Assembly (NCBI GenBank): GCA_902762565.1
Contig: CACWOS010000032.1
Span: 1 to 53,149 of the forward strand
Length of the DNA: 53,149 nt
Origin: an uncultured Prevotellaceae bacterium
GTDB lineage: Bacteria; Bacteroidota; Bacteroidia; Bacteroidales; Bacteroidaceae
Direction: 5' to 3'
In this document: positions 15,968-25,066 of the stretch, one piece after another
How the letters are laid out: each line of letters starts with the position of its first letter
Numbering within the stretch: the first letter of the stretch is position 1
Translations under genes and position numbers: made by a program
Notes under the pieces: model-generated
The model's database searches: none
What the model was told of the DNA's origin: nothing
What the model saw: the letters and a program-made list of their open reading frames with translations, nothing else

Positions 15968-17092
15968 ATGAAATTTACCGTATCAAGCACTGCGCTAAGC
16001 AGCAAACTCAATGCTCTTTCGAGAGTCATTAACAGTAAAAATTCTCTGCCCATTTTGGCAGACTTTGTTTTCGATGTTCAAGGTGGCATTCTTCATCTGA
16101 CAGCATCTGACAGCGAGAATGTGATGAACACTCAGTTGGAATTGGCCGAATGCGATGGCGAAGGTCGTTTCTGCGTAGGTAATCATGACCTTCTAGAGGC
16201 CGTTAAGGGTTTCTCAGAGCAACCCCTTACTTTTGATGTCGACCAAACAACCAATTTGGCCAAGATATCCTACCAGAACGGCTTGTTCTCATTGCCCGTA
16301 GAGAATGCCGATGAATTTCCGAACGCTCAGACTGTGGGCATGAATGCTTCTCAGATTACGATTTCAAATGCATTATTGGCTGAGAATATTACACGCTCAC
16401 TGTTTGCTACAGCTCAAGACGAGTTGCGTCCTGTAATGAATGGTATCTATTTTGACTTGACACCAGAATGTCTGGCCATAGTTGCTACCGACGGCCATAA
16501 GCTGGTGCGCAATAAAATCCTGACTATTCATAGCGATCAACCTTCTTCATTTATATTGCCCAAAAAACCTGCTACGTTGTTGAAGAACCTGCTGGGCAAG
16601 GATGGTGGTGATGTGACTATTCGCTTTGATGAGCGCAATGCGCAGATTAATTTTGGAGACGGTGAACTGATTTGTCGCCTGATTGAGGGACGCTATCCTA
16701 ACTACAATAGCGTGATTCCCCAGAACAATCCTAACCAAATTACGGTTGACCGTCTGGGACTGCAGGCCGCCTTGCGTCGTGTACAACCTTTTGCTAACGA
16801 TTCTAGTAATCTGGTTCGTTTCCATGTGGAAGGTGGAACGCTACAGTTGGATGCTGAGGACTACGATTTCTCGAAGACGGCTACGGAACGCATCGCATGT
16901 TCATACAATGGTCAGCCCATGAACATTGGCTTCAAGGGAGCTGCTTTCATAGATATTCTGGGTAATTTCGATTGTCAGGAGGTAAATATTCTATTGGCCG
17001 ACTCTAGTCGTGCTGGACTGGTATTGCCTTCAGAGCAACCTGAAGATCAAGATGTACTTATGTTGATGATGCCAATGTTGATCAACGATTAA
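15968..17092 (+). CDS. dnaN: DNA polymerase III beta sliding clamp
   Basis: Ring-shaped clamp that tethers DNA polymerase and other factors to DNA. It has 374 residues in three similar domains; MKFTVSSTALSSKLNALSRVI, NSLPILADFVFD, LRPVMNGIYFDL, GRYPNYNSVIPQ and the C-terminal LMLMMPML are typical. It is the first gene of a forward operon with a DnaQ-like exonuclease (26-bp gap) and coaBC, an order conserved in Bacteroidales. Confidence 0.97.
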   Translation: MKFTVSSTALSSKLNALSRVINSKNSLPILADFVFDVQGGILHLTASDSENVMNTQLELAECDGEGRFCVGNHDLLEAVKGFSEQPLTFDVDQTTNLAKISYQNGLFSLPVENADEFPNAQTVGMNASQITISNALLAENITRSLFATAQDELRPVMNGIYFDLTPECLAIVATDGHKLVRNKILTIHSDQPSSFILPKKPATLLKNLLGKDGGDVTIRFDERNAQINFGDGELICRLIEGRYPNYNSVIPQNNPNQITVDRLGLQAALRRVQPFANDSSNLVRFHVEGGTLQLDAEDYDFSKTATERIACSYNGQPMNIGFKGAAFIDILGNFDCQEVNILLADSSRAGLVLPSEQPEDQDVLMLMMPMLIND

Positions 17093-17118
17093 AGGTAAAA
17101 CAGTAAAAAGGTAAATAA

Positions 17119-17931
17119 GTGAAACTGAATTTGACAAAGCCTTTGGTGGTTTTCGATTTGGAAACCACAGGACTTGACATGGTAAAGGATCGTGTCATCC
17201 AGATATCATATATTAAGGTGTACCCCGACGGTCGTGAGGAACGTGGCAACGAACTGATTAATCCGGAGAAACATTTAGACCCGTTTATTACTCAATTGAC
17301 GGGCTTTTCTGATGAAGACTTGAAAGGCAAACCAACCTTCAAGCAGTTGTCTAAGAAACTGGAGGAGGTATTTAAAGGTAGTGATATTGCAGGTTTCAAC
17401 TCAAACTTCTTCGATGTACCTATGCTAGCAGAGGAGTTTCTGCGTGCTGGTATTGATTTCGACTTTTCGAAATGCCGATTGATAGATGCATGCACCATTT
17501 TTAAGAAGATGGAACGTCGTAATCTGGCTGCAGCTTATAAGTTCTATTGTGGCAGAAAAATGGAAGATGACTTTGAGGCTCATCGTGCTGATCAGGACAC
17601 CGAGGCCACCTATCGCGTGTTGATGGGTGAGTTGGATAAATACGCTCCAGGTGCCAATGAAGATGAGGAAAAAGTGCTAGAAAACGATATGGACAAGTTG
17701 GCAGAATTCTCAAAACAGAATGATAATGTCGACTTTGCTGGCCGTATTATATGGGCCGATGTGAATGGCGTCCGTACGGAAGTATTTAACTTCGGAAAGC
17801 ATAAGGGCCTGCCTGTGGCACAGGTGTTGCGTATGGATCCGGGCTATTACAGTTGGATTCTGGCAGGCGACTTCACGTATAACACTAAGCAGGTGTTGAC
17901 GCGTATTCGTTTACGTGAGGCACAGAAGTAA
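17119..17931 (+). CDS. DnaQ-like 3'-5' exonuclease with ExoX-type C-terminus
   Basis: DEDDh-family exonuclease of 270 residues starting at a GTG. All acidic residues are present: Asp13 and Glu15 (VFDLETTG), Asp99 (NFFDVPML), His155 and Asp160 (AHRADQDTEATY). The C-terminal part (VFNFGKHKGLPVAQVLRMDP and the following PGYYSWILAGDF) resembles the small domain seen at the end of exodeoxyribonuclease X. Being next to dnaN it may act in proofreading or repair near the replication fork, though Bacteroidetes proofreading is normally within DnaE or PolC-type subunits. The start is supported by the short gap to dnaN; no upstream ATG is available. Confidence 0.88.
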   Translation: MKLNLTKPLVVFDLETTGLDMVKDRVIQISYIKVYPDGREERGNELINPEKHLDPFITQLTGFSDEDLKGKPTFKQLSKKLEEVFKGSDIAGFNSNFFDVPMLAEEFLRAGIDFDFSKCRLIDACTIFKKMERRNLAAAYKFYCGRKMEDDFEAHRADQDTEATYRVLMGELDKYAPGANEDEEKVLENDMDKLAEFSKQNDNVDFAGRIIWADVNGVRTEVFNFGKHKGLPVAQVLRMDPGYYSWILAGDFTYNTKQVLTRIRLREAQK

Positions 17932-17962
17932 GGAATAAATAAATATTTGCCACAGCAAAATT

Positions 17963-19168
17963 ATGTTGAAAGGTAAAAAGATTGTTTTGGGTATAACGGG
18001 CAGCATAGCTGCGTATAAGTCTTGTCTGATTATTCGTGAACTGATAAAAGCTGGTGCCGAAGTGCAAGTGGTCATCACACCAGCAGGTAAGGAGTTTATC
18101 ACACCTATCACTCTGTCTGCGTTGACGCAAAAGCCCGTCATCAGTGACTTTTTCTCACAGCGCGACGGCACGTGGCATTCACACGTGGCGTTGGGTTTAT
18201 GGGCTGATGCTATGCTTATTGCTCCATGTACGGCTTCAACGTTGGGTAAGATGGCCAATGGTATAGCTGATAATATGCTTATAACTACCTATCTCTCAAT
18301 GAAGGCGCCTGTATTTATTGCCCCTGCAATGGATCTTGACATGTATCAGCATCCTACCACCCAGCAGAATATGGAGCGGCTGAAGAGTTTTGGTAACCAT
18401 ATTATTGAACCTGCTAGCGGCTTTCTTGCTTCTGGTCTGGAAGGTAAAGGACGTATGGAGGAACCAGAGCGCATTGTCGATTTTGTCGATAATGTTTTAA
18501 GTAGGATGGAAAAGGAAAGATGCGAGATGTCTGGTAAGCGTATTCTTATTACTGCCGGACCTACTTACGAGAAGATAGACCCAGTACGTTTCATCGGAAA
18601 CTATAGTAGCGGTAAGATGGGTTTTGCGTTAGCAGAAGAGTGTGCTGACCGAGGGGCAGAGGTAACGTTGATAGCAGGTCCTGTGGCATTGAAGACAACG
18701 CATCCGAATATCCGTCGTATTGATGTGGAGAGTTGTGAGGATATGTATCAGGCAGCTACACAGGTGTTTCCTCAGCAGGATGCCGCCATCCTTTGTGCTG
18801 CCGTTGCTGACTTCCGGCCAGAGCATGCTACTGACCAGAAAATTAAACGTGGAAAGGACGACCTTGTTATTCGTCTAAAGCCCACATATGATATCGCAGC
18901 AGAACTGGGCCACATGAAATCAGAACATCAGGTGTTGGTGGGATTTGCCTTGGAAACCAACAATGAAGAGGCTAATGCCCAACGCAAACTTGAAAAAAAG
19001 AATTTGGACTTTATCGTCTTGAACTCATTACAAAACAAGGGGACGTGCTTCCAATCTGATGAGAATCAGATTAGTATCATTTCTCGTGATGGTCGGCAGG
19101 ATTATGAACGGAAACCGAAGCAGGATGTTGCCTCCGACATAGTCGACAAATTGGCTACACTTCTATAG
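17963..19168 (+). CDS. coaBC: Bifunctional phosphopantothenoylcysteine decarboxylase/phosphopantothenate-cysteine ligase
   Basis: Catalyses two consecutive steps of coenzyme A synthesis. The N-terminal flavoprotein decarboxylase (CoaC) shows LGITGSIAAYKS, WHSHVALGLWAD with the catalytic His, ANGIADN and PAMDLDMY. The C-terminal ligase (CoaB) starts near residue 190 with ILITAGPTYEKIDPVRFIGN and YSSGKMG, followed by AAVADFRP and KIKRGKDDL. Length 401 is normal. It is the last gene of the dnaN operon and ends before a perfect terminator stem. Confidence 0.96.
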   Translation: MLKGKKIVLGITGSIAAYKSCLIIRELIKAGAEVQVVITPAGKEFITPITLSALTQKPVISDFFSQRDGTWHSHVALGLWADAMLIAPCTASTLGKMANGIADNMLITTYLSMKAPVFIAPAMDLDMYQHPTTQQNMERLKSFGNHIIEPASGFLASGLEGKGRMEEPERIVDFVDNVLSRMEKERCEMSGKRILITAGPTYEKIDPVRFIGNYSSGKMGFALAEECADRGAEVTLIAGPVALKTTHPNIRRIDVESCEDMYQAATQVFPQQDAAILCAAVADFRPEHATDQKIKRGKDDLVIRLKPTYDIAAELGHMKSEHQVLVGFALETNNEEANAQRKLEKKNLDFIVLNSLQNKGTCFQSDENQISIISRDGRQDYERKPKQDVASDIVDKLATLL

Positions 19169-19185
19169 ATTTTCTACTTTATAAT

Positions 19186-19229
19186 AATCAAAGACGCTAT
19201 CAACTGATAGCGTCTTTGATTATTTTTTC
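19186..19229. terminator. Perfect 16-bp bidirectional terminator
   Basis: Arms 19186-19201 and 19206-19221 are perfectly complementary (16 bp) around the loop AACT, followed on the plus strand by a T-run (to 19229). It closes coaBC; the stop codon of the convergent EEP gene (19220-19222) lies inside the right arm. Confidence 0.92.
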
Positions 19230-20290
19230 TTGTTAAACGTAAGTTTCATAAAGACAGGATAGTGGTCTGAGTATGTTAGCTCAGACTTGTAGTAGGACAA
19301 TCCCTGCAATACCTCGTCGTGGAAAATGTAGTCAATTCGTACTGCTTTCTTTCCGCCTCGGAAAGTCTGTGCCCATCCAGATCCACATTCCTTAAAACCA
19401 TCGACCATGTTGCCTAGTACCGTATTATATACGTATGAGTAGGGAACATCGTTGAAGTCACCACACAAAATAACAGGCTTTTCTGACGAGCGTTTCTCGT
19501 TGGCTACCATATTGGCTTGTCCTGCACGGAACATCATACCCAGCATGTAGTTGCCAAAGATGGCTTCCATGAATCGGTTGTTGTCCACTTCAAAACCTTG
19601 TGCCTGTAGCTTTCCTGCCTTGTATATTGTGCGGTTGATACCTGTGGTCTGGAGGTGAATGTTAAAAATGCGGATTTTGTCACCTTTAACATCAATATCA
19701 GCCCACATGGCACTGTTGTTGGTATCATCAAAAAGAAGCTTCTTCGAACCTTTAATAGGGTAGCGGCTGTAGATCACCATATCTTCACGGCCAACAGCCA
19801 TATAAGGGAAATACTCTTTATAACTATCTGAATTCTTTTTCTCACCACTTACTTCGTTATATTCCTGCATACAGAGAATGTCAACATTCTGTCGGCGCAT
19901 TTCGGCTAGAATGTCCTGAGCCATAAAACCTGAAGTCTCGCGGTTGAACATGCAAACGTTATATGTAGCCACTTTGATTCCAGGTTGTGCATCTGCACTC
20001 TTGTCGAGCGAACGGAATTGCCATATTGTACCTATATATGGGATACAGCATGCAATAGTGATGACGGGGATGAGCAAAATAAGCCATTTGCGACGTATAA
20101 TCCAATAGATGAGCATACCCGCATTGGCCAGAATTAGTATTGGCAATACATAAACTAGCATAGCTCGTGCCGAATGTCCAATAGGACTGACATCACCACC
20201 ATAGAGTGCTACAAAAGTAAATATCGTGAGTACAATCTGCACTGTCAGCAACATTGCAGCGGCATATTTTAATACTGCTAATCTTCCCAT
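19220..20290 (-). CDS. Membrane-anchored endonuclease/exonuclease/phosphatase-family protein
   Basis: 356 residues: three hydrophobic helices (about 9-30, 44-65, 68-90), then an EEP (DNase I-like) domain from about 103. Motifs are VATYNVCMFN (metal/phosphate Asn), DILCMQEYNEV (metal Glu), ILCGDFNDVP (catalytic Asp/Asn) and YSDHYPVF (catalytic Asp-His), so the active site is complete. The family covers nucleases and lipid or sugar phosphodiesterases; with the catalytic domain after three helices it probably acts on the outer side of the inner membrane. It follows the hybrid kinase gene by 12 bp, so they share a transcript. Substrate unknown. Confidence 0.88.
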   Translation of the reverse strand: MGRLAVLKYAAAMLLTVQIVLTIFTFVALYGGDVSPIGHSARAMLVYVLPILILANAGMLIYWIIRRKWLILLIPVITIACCIPYIGTIWQFRSLDKSADAQPGIKVATYNVCMFNRETSGFMAQDILAEMRRQNVDILCMQEYNEVSGEKKNSDSYKEYFPYMAVGREDMVIYSRYPIKGSKKLLFDDTNNSAMWADIDVKGDKIRIFNIHLQTTGINRTIYKAGKLQAQGFEVDNNRFMEAIFGNYMLGMMFRAGQANMVANEKRSSEKPVILCGDFNDVPYSYVYNTVLGNMVDGFKECGSGWAQTFRGGKKAVRIDYIFHDEVLQGLSYYKSELTYSDHYPVFMKLTFNKKK

Positions 20291-20302
20291 TTCGAAATAA
20301 GG

Positions 20303-21559
20303 TTATTCGTGACTTTCTACGTATTTGCTTACCGTGTCAAGAAGGTCCTCAACTTTGAACGGCTTAGCTAAGAATTCATCGCATCCCGCTGCCCTTGCTT
20401 CTCGGATGTTCTCGTCAAAAGCATATGCCGAGAGTGCCACAATGGGGATTTCGTGATTAACCTCCTTGATGATGCGTGTAGCATCCAGTCCGTTCATATC
20501 TGGCATATGGATGTCCATAAGTATGAGGTCTGGATGTTCATCCTCACAAAGTGTTACCGCTTCTATACCGTTGTGGGCTCGTAGCAGTCTATAGCGCTTG
20601 GCCAAAACGATACGAACCAATTCGTAGTTGGAGTCTTCGTCTTCAGCTACCAATATAAGTGGCGCATTCTGTACGTTGGTTTTGGTACTTACACGGATTG
20701 TACGTGAGTTGGTCGTGGTACGTGAGCCCTTTTGTAATCCACCAATAGTGCCCTCGAAGGGGAGAGTAAAACGGAATGTGGAACCTTCGCCCAATTTCGA
20801 AGACACTGTAATGTGTCCATGCATTTTCTCAACAATAATTTTGCAGAGAGCCAGTCCTAGTCCATAACCGTTTTGTTGTTCTGCATCACGCGAAACATAT
20901 GTTTGGAAAATGTGGTCTATGTCTTCAGGTGCGATACCTGAACCCGTATCCGTCACAAAGAATTCTACTTCTTGCCCATCATTTATCAGACGATATCCAT
21001 AAGTGATGCTTCCTTTAGAGGTATGCTTTAATGCATTGCTAATGAGGTTTGAGAATACCTGTGTTATTCGGTTCTGATCGGTATTCAGTGTTACCTTCAT
21101 ATTGGGTTGCGACCATGTCAAATTAACAGTATCTGGACAGCGGAACTTAAACATGAGTTGTATGCCCTTGCACATCTCGTTGAGGTCTGTCATTTGCTTC
21201 TTAATGGCAATCTCGCCGGCTTCAACACGTGACAAATCGAGAATCTCGTTAATCAGTGCCAGCACACGTCCATTATTACTTTCAATAATTTCCATGAACT
21301 TCATGCGTTCCTCTGGAGAGTCCGTCTCAGCCATAATACGTGAGAACCCCTCAATAGCATTAAGAGGTGTGCGGATTTCATGACTCATGTTGGCCAAGAA
21401 TAGAGACTTCATCTTGCTGGCATTTTCTGCTTTTTGTGCCATAGTCTCATATTCGGCCAATTTCTTGCGCGCCTCTTCAAGCTCTACTTCTATGGCGTGC
21501 TTCTTTGTGTTGGCTTCTGCTAATTTCTGCAGTAGGACTTCACGTTCTTCTTGACTCAT
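20303..21559 (-). CDS. Soluble hybrid histidine kinase with C-terminal receiver
   Basis: 418 residues. A coiled coil (about 5-50) replaces a sensor domain; the phosphoacceptor is His60 in MSHEIRTPLNAIEGF. The ATPase part has N-box NLISNALKHT (171-180), DTGSGIAPEDI (G1) and GYGLGLALCK (G2). A receiver domain from about 301 has the acidic pair AEDED, Asp349 in LILMDIHMPDMNG and the conserved Lys in FLAKPF. There is no membrane segment, PAS/GAF domain or DNA-binding output, so input and output must come through partners. It is first in an operon with the EEP membrane protein. Confidence 0.92.
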   Translation of the reverse strand: MSQEEREVLLQKLAEANTKKHAIEVELEEARKKLAEYETMAQKAENASKMKSLFLANMSHEIRTPLNAIEGFSRIMAETDSPEERMKFMEIIESNNGRVLALINEILDLSRVEAGEIAIKKQMTDLNEMCKGIQLMFKFRCPDTVNLTWSQPNMKVTLNTDQNRITQVFSNLISNALKHTSKGSITYGYRLINDGQEVEFFVTDTGSGIAPEDIDHIFQTYVSRDAEQQNGYGLGLALCKIIVEKMHGHITVSSKLGEGSTFRFTLPFEGTIGGLQKGSRTTTNSRTIRVSTKTNVQNAPLILVAEDEDSNYELVRIVLAKRYRLLRAHNGIEAVTLCEDEHPDLILMDIHMPDMNGLDATRIIKEVNHEIPIVALSAYAFDENIREARAAGCDEFLAKPFKVEDLLDTVSKYVESHE

Positions 21560-21584
21560 TATGCTATCCGTATATAAATCGTTG

Positions 21585-21592
21585 CAAAGATA
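21585..21592 (-). promoter_or_regulatory. -7 element for the hybrid kinase operon
   Basis: Minus-strand TATCTTTG fits TAnnTTTG, 26 nt before the kinase ATG. No exact -33 element was found. Confidence 0.6.
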
Positions 21593-21631
21593 CTACAAAA
21601 AAATTACATACGGAAATTTTTAAGGTATTTT

Positions 21632-22819
21632 TTATCCTCTTTTTGCTTTTTCCCATGTTCCTCTTTCACGATGGCTATACAAATAAGGTATGCCTGCGAA
21701 GACGTTCATGTTCATAAACAGGAAGTAATAGGGTACATAAAGTAGTTTGCTCCTGCGACCTTTTTGCTCCAGTAAATAGCCACAAAAGGCTGATAAATAG
21801 AATAGGATTTGTAGTATCCAACTGGCCGTATAGACGGTGCCAGCTTTCATCATGACTAATGCGACATTGAGCGGAATGAGTGCCATGAGTGCAAAAGGTG
21901 TGATGCTCCATCGTAGAACACGGTGGCTGACAAACTGGAAAGCGACAATTGGCTTGCGGAAGGGGTTCATCATTCTTCTGAGCCACCAACTGCTTTGTAG
22001 ACCGCCTGCGGCGATGCGCCGTTTACGTTTCGATTCTTCCTGCAGGTCGGCAGAGCCGTATTCCATGGCGTAGGCATCATGGGTATAGGCTATCTTATAG
22101 CCTTTATCCACCATCTCCATCGACATGACAAAATCGTCGAGCAGAGCATTCTCGGGCATGGGCTCGTAGAGGGCTGTGCGGATGGCGTTCAGCTCACCCG
22201 CAGCCCCCATGGCGCTGTAGAGTTCGCTGTCCATATGTTTCAGGGCACTCTCATACTTCCAATAGAGTCCTTCGCCTTCAGCGGCGGCTTGACCTTCATG
22301 ACGCGCCATCACACGCTTCTCGCCAGCTACACAAGCAACTTTGGGGTCTTGCATTAATCTTACTATTTCCTTAATAGCACCCTTGTTCACCATCGTGTTC
22401 GCATCGGTCATCACGGTTATCTCGCTCTTCACCATAGACAAACCATGATTAAGAGCCGCCGTTTTGCCTTTACGTTCTGGCGTAAAGATGATTTCCACGT
22501 CAGGATAAGCCTTCAGACGATTGTTAGTGTCGTCAGAAGAACCATCAGTTACCCACGTAATGTGCAACTTGTCTTTGGGATAATCCAGTTGGTATATGTC
22601 CTTCATTTTCATGTCTACAATGTCTTGTTCATTGTAGGCACAAACCATGAAAGTCACCACTGGTAGTTCTGCATCGTTAGTAGGCAAAGCCATTCTCTCG
22701 GCCTTGCCTCTTACGATGTGTTTCAGTTTGACCAAAAGCCATAGTAGCATACCATATCCAAGATAGGTATAAAAAACGAGGAATGCACATATCCAGAATG
22801 CTGTCTTCAATGCTACCAT
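21632..22819 (-). CDS. Membrane family 2 glycosyltransferase
   Basis: 395 residues with an N-terminal helix (about 5-32), a cytoplasmic GT2 domain and a C-terminal membrane region of three or four helices (about 290-380). Motifs: VTFMVCAYNEQDIV, VTDGSSDDT, VMTDANTMV (DxD-like), ALLDDFVMSMEM (ED-type catalytic) and a QSSWWLRR segment in the position of the processive QxxRW motif. This layout matches inner-membrane transferases of polysaccharide or glycolipid synthesis. It starts 2 bp after the rng stop, so the two are cotranscribed; why a ribonuclease and a transferase should be paired is unclear. Confidence 0.88.
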   Translation of the reverse strand: MVALKTAFWICAFLVFYTYLGYGMLLWLLVKLKHIVRGKAERMALPTNDAELPVVTFMVCAYNEQDIVDMKMKDIYQLDYPKDKLHITWVTDGSSDDTNNRLKAYPDVEIIFTPERKGKTAALNHGLSMVKSEITVMTDANTMVNKGAIKEIVRLMQDPKVACVAGEKRVMARHEGQAAAEGEGLYWKYESALKHMDSELYSAMGAAGELNAIRTALYEPMPENALLDDFVMSMEMVDKGYKIAYTHDAYAMEYGSADLQEESKRKRRIAAGGLQSSWWLRRMMNPFRKPIVAFQFVSHRVLRWSITPFALMALIPLNVALVMMKAGTVYTASWILQILFYLSAFCGYLLEQKGRRSKLLYVPYYFLFMNMNVFAGIPYLYSHRERGTWEKAKRG

Positions 22820-22821
22820 AG

Positions 22822-24402
22822 TTAGTCATTGGTTTCATGTTCTTCTTGCATGTCAATGAACTGCTGGTCCTTGTCGTAGAATTCGTACTGTAGGAACGCC
22901 AGTTTCTGAGAGGGTACGATGCGTATGCCCATGCCGTATTTCATCTGCCACTGGCGCTTAAGCGACCAGAGCCCCTGATTGATATAGGCGGCCACGTAGG
23001 GGTGAACATGTAGGAAGAATCTACGGATGCCTATCTTGTTGACCAAGCGGTCAATTTTGCTCTCTAATTGGTCTGTAAACAGAATTGACGATTTGATTTT
23101 ACCCTTGCCAAAGCATGTGGGGCAAGTTTCCTCTACATTGACATCCATAGCCGGACGAACGCGCTGACGCGTAATCTGCATCAGTCCAAACTTCGACAGC
23201 GGCAGGATGTTGTGGCGAGCTCTGTCTTTCTGCATGTTCTTGCACATGCGTTCATAGAGCATTTGTCGGTCTTCAGCCAAATTCATATCAATGAAGTCCA
23301 CCACAATGATGCCGCCCATATCGCGTAGTCGCAGCTGGCGTGCCAGCTCATCGGCTGCACCAAGGTTTACTTCCAGTGCATTGGCTTCTTGACCGTTTTC
23401 TGCACGAGTACGGTTACCCGAGTTCACATCTACCACGTGCATGGCTTCTGTTTGTTGGATGATAAGATAGGCTCCCCGTTTGTAGTTCACCGTTTTTCCG
23501 AAACTCGACTTGAGCTGTTTGGTGACGTTAAAGTTGTCAAAGATGGGCACTGTACCATTATATTTCTTCACAATGTCCTTCTTCTCTGGAGCTATCAGAT
23601 CAACATAGTCCTTTACCTGATTGTAGATGTCGTCATCGTTCACGTAGATGCCGTCGTACGTTGGGTCGAACACGTCGCGCAGCAGGGCAACGGCTCTGCC
23701 GGTCTCCTCAAAACACAACTGTGGCGTCTTTGTTGCCTTCTGTGCTTTGGTAATGGTATCTTCCCAGCGTTTCACGAGCACCTTCATCTCTGCGTCGAGC
23801 TCTGCCACACGTTTACCTTCGGCTGATGTACGTACAATGATACCGAAGTTCTTGGGACGTATGCTCTGCACAAGTTGTTTTAGTCGGGTGCGTTCCTCGC
23901 TTTTCTTGATTTTAGAGGAAACTGAAACTTTATCACCGAAGGGCATAAGCACCATATAGCGTCCAGCAAAACTGAGTTCACAGCTCAGGCGTGGACCTTT
24001 AGTGTTGATTGGTTCCTTTACCACCTGTACCAGTATTTCCTGCCCCTGTTTCAGCGTAGTCTGTACACTGCCTTCTTTCGGCAAATCGGGTAGGCGGGTG
24101 GCTTTTGATATGGGATAAAGCTTCTTTCTGTCGCTTTGTACCTGTTTCAGATACTTTTCGTAAGAGCTGAATTGAGTGCCAAGGTCAAGATAGTGCAAGA
24201 AGGCATCGCGCTCAGAGCCTACTTCTACGAAGCAGGCATTCAGTCCAGGCATGAGTTTACGCACTCTTCCTAGATAGATGTTGCCCACAGAGTAGCTGGC
24301 CTCTTCGCGCTTTTCGTTCTGGTATTCCACCAGATTCTTGTCTTCGAGTAAGGCTATTGATATCTCTTTAGGCTGAACATCGATGATTACTTCACTTGTC
24401 AT
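22822..24402 (-). CDS. rng: Ribonuclease G/E family endoribonuclease
   Basis: Endoribonuclease for rRNA and mRNA processing, 526 residues, closer to RNase G than E because no long C-terminal scaffold is present. An S1 domain lies near residues 35-120 (YSVGNIYLGRVRKLMPGLNA, AFLHYLDLG), then RNase H-like and DNase I-like parts (GGIIVVDFIDM with the metal Asp) and the zinc-link motif CPTCFGKGKI. It lies behind HU and the small COX24-type gene on the same strand, with a hairpin in between that may attenuate transcription. Confidence 0.94.
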   Translation of the reverse strand: MTSEVIIDVQPKEISIALLEDKNLVEYQNEKREEASYSVGNIYLGRVRKLMPGLNACFVEVGSERDAFLHYLDLGTQFSSYEKYLKQVQSDRKKLYPISKATRLPDLPKEGSVQTTLKQGQEILVQVVKEPINTKGPRLSCELSFAGRYMVLMPFGDKVSVSSKIKKSEERTRLKQLVQSIRPKNFGIIVRTSAEGKRVAELDAEMKVLVKRWEDTITKAQKATKTPQLCFEETGRAVALLRDVFDPTYDGIYVNDDDIYNQVKDYVDLIAPEKKDIVKKYNGTVPIFDNFNVTKQLKSSFGKTVNYKRGAYLIIQQTEAMHVVDVNSGNRTRAENGQEANALEVNLGAADELARQLRLRDMGGIIVVDFIDMNLAEDRQMLYERMCKNMQKDRARHNILPLSKFGLMQITRQRVRPAMDVNVEETCPTCFGKGKIKSSILFTDQLESKIDRLVNKIGIRRFFLHVHPYVAAYINQGLWSLKRQWQMKYGMGIRIVPSQKLAFLQYEFYDKDQQFIDMQEEHETND

Positions 24403-24432
24403 TAATCCTTAACTGTTTTACTCTTAATTAGA

Positions 24433-24477
24433 AAAGGAGCGCCTCGGCTTTGTTTCTGTTGCCGATTGCACTCCTTT
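24433..24477 (-). terminator. Hairpin between the small COX24-type gene and rng
   Basis: Outer arms AAAGGAG (24433-24439) and CTCCTTT (24471-24477), inner arms CGGC (24445-24448) and GCCG (24461-24464). The minus-strand 3' side has only a short T-run, so it is at best a partial terminator or attenuator before rng. Confidence 0.5.
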
Positions 24478-24515
24478 CATACATTTCTTTTTTTCTACTT
24501 TTAATCAGTCAGAGC

Positions 24516-24605
24516 TTACTTGCTCTTATGACGATTCTTACGTAGTCTCTTCTTGCGCTTGTGAGTAGCCATCTTGTGGCCCTTCTTCTTTTTTCCGTTT
24601 GGCAT
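24516..24605 (-). CDS. 29-residue AURKAIP1/COX24-domain ribosomal-type protein
   Basis: Very small basic protein: MPNGKKKKGHKMATHKRKKR followed by LRKNRHKSK. It matches the AURKAIP1/COX24 domain family, whose relatives include mitochondrial mS38 and mycobacterial bS22, so a ribosome-bound role is likely. 19 of its 29 residues are Lys, Arg or His. It sits between HU and rng on the same strand, an order I recall from other Bacteroidales. It has an ATG start and TAA stop. Easily missed by gene callers because of its length. Confidence 0.85.
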   Translation of the reverse strand: MPNGKKKKGHKMATHKRKKRLRKNRHKSK

Positions 24606-24653
24606 AATGTTTAACTATTTTAAATGTTTGTGTGATAATTGTCATTCGTTGTT

Positions 24654-24929
24654 TTACTTCATTCTCTCTACGAAGCTCTTGGCAGGCTTAAAGTGAGGAA
24701 TATCGTGGGCATCAATCATCATCGTCGTGTTCTTCGAGATGTTGCGGGCAGTCTTTTTGGCACGATGCTTCACTGTGAAGGTTCCAAAACCGCGCAAGTA
24801 AACGTTCTCCTTGTTCTCGGCCATGCATATACGAATTTCTTCCATGAAAGCCTCTACTGATGCTGAAACATCCTTCTTGGGAAGGCCAGTATCTTCAGCG
24901 ATTTTGTTGATAATATCTGCTTTTGTCAT
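24654..24929 (-). CDS. HU/IHF-family DNA-binding protein
   Basis: Nucleoid protein of 91 residues that bends DNA as a dimer. MTKADIINKIAEDTGLPKKD forms the helical base, VYLRGFGTFTVKHRAKKTAR carries the family signature before the beta arm, and the tip has NTTMMIDAHDIPHF, where HU usually has the Pro-containing arm. Full length. It has its own promoter and heads the transcript that may run through the small COX24-type gene to rng. Confidence 0.95.
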   Translation of the reverse strand: MTKADIINKIAEDTGLPKKDVSASVEAFMEEIRICMAENKENVYLRGFGTFTVKHRAKKTARNISKNTTMMIDAHDIPHFKPAKSFVERMK

Positions 24930-24963
24930 TGCTGTTTTTATTATTAATTCTTATTTCGGACTG

Positions 24964-24971
24964 CAAAGTTA
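24964..24971 (-). promoter_or_regulatory. -7 element for HU
   Basis: Minus-strand TAACTTTG fits TAnnTTTG, 34 nt before the HU ATG. Confidence 0.65.
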
Positions 24972-25033
24972 CTAATTTTCAGTGGGATATGAAAATATTC
25001 TGAGTTTTTTTTTCTTAAAAAGTTTATTTTTAG

Positions 25034-25041
25034 TATCTTTG
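25034..25041 (+). promoter_or_regulatory. -7 element for pyk
   Basis: TATCTTTG fits TAnnTTTG, 25 nt before the pyk ATG; the -33 region is a T-run without a clear TTTG. Confidence 0.65.
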
Positions 25042-25066
25042 CACTCCATTTTAAGCACTTTTACGT

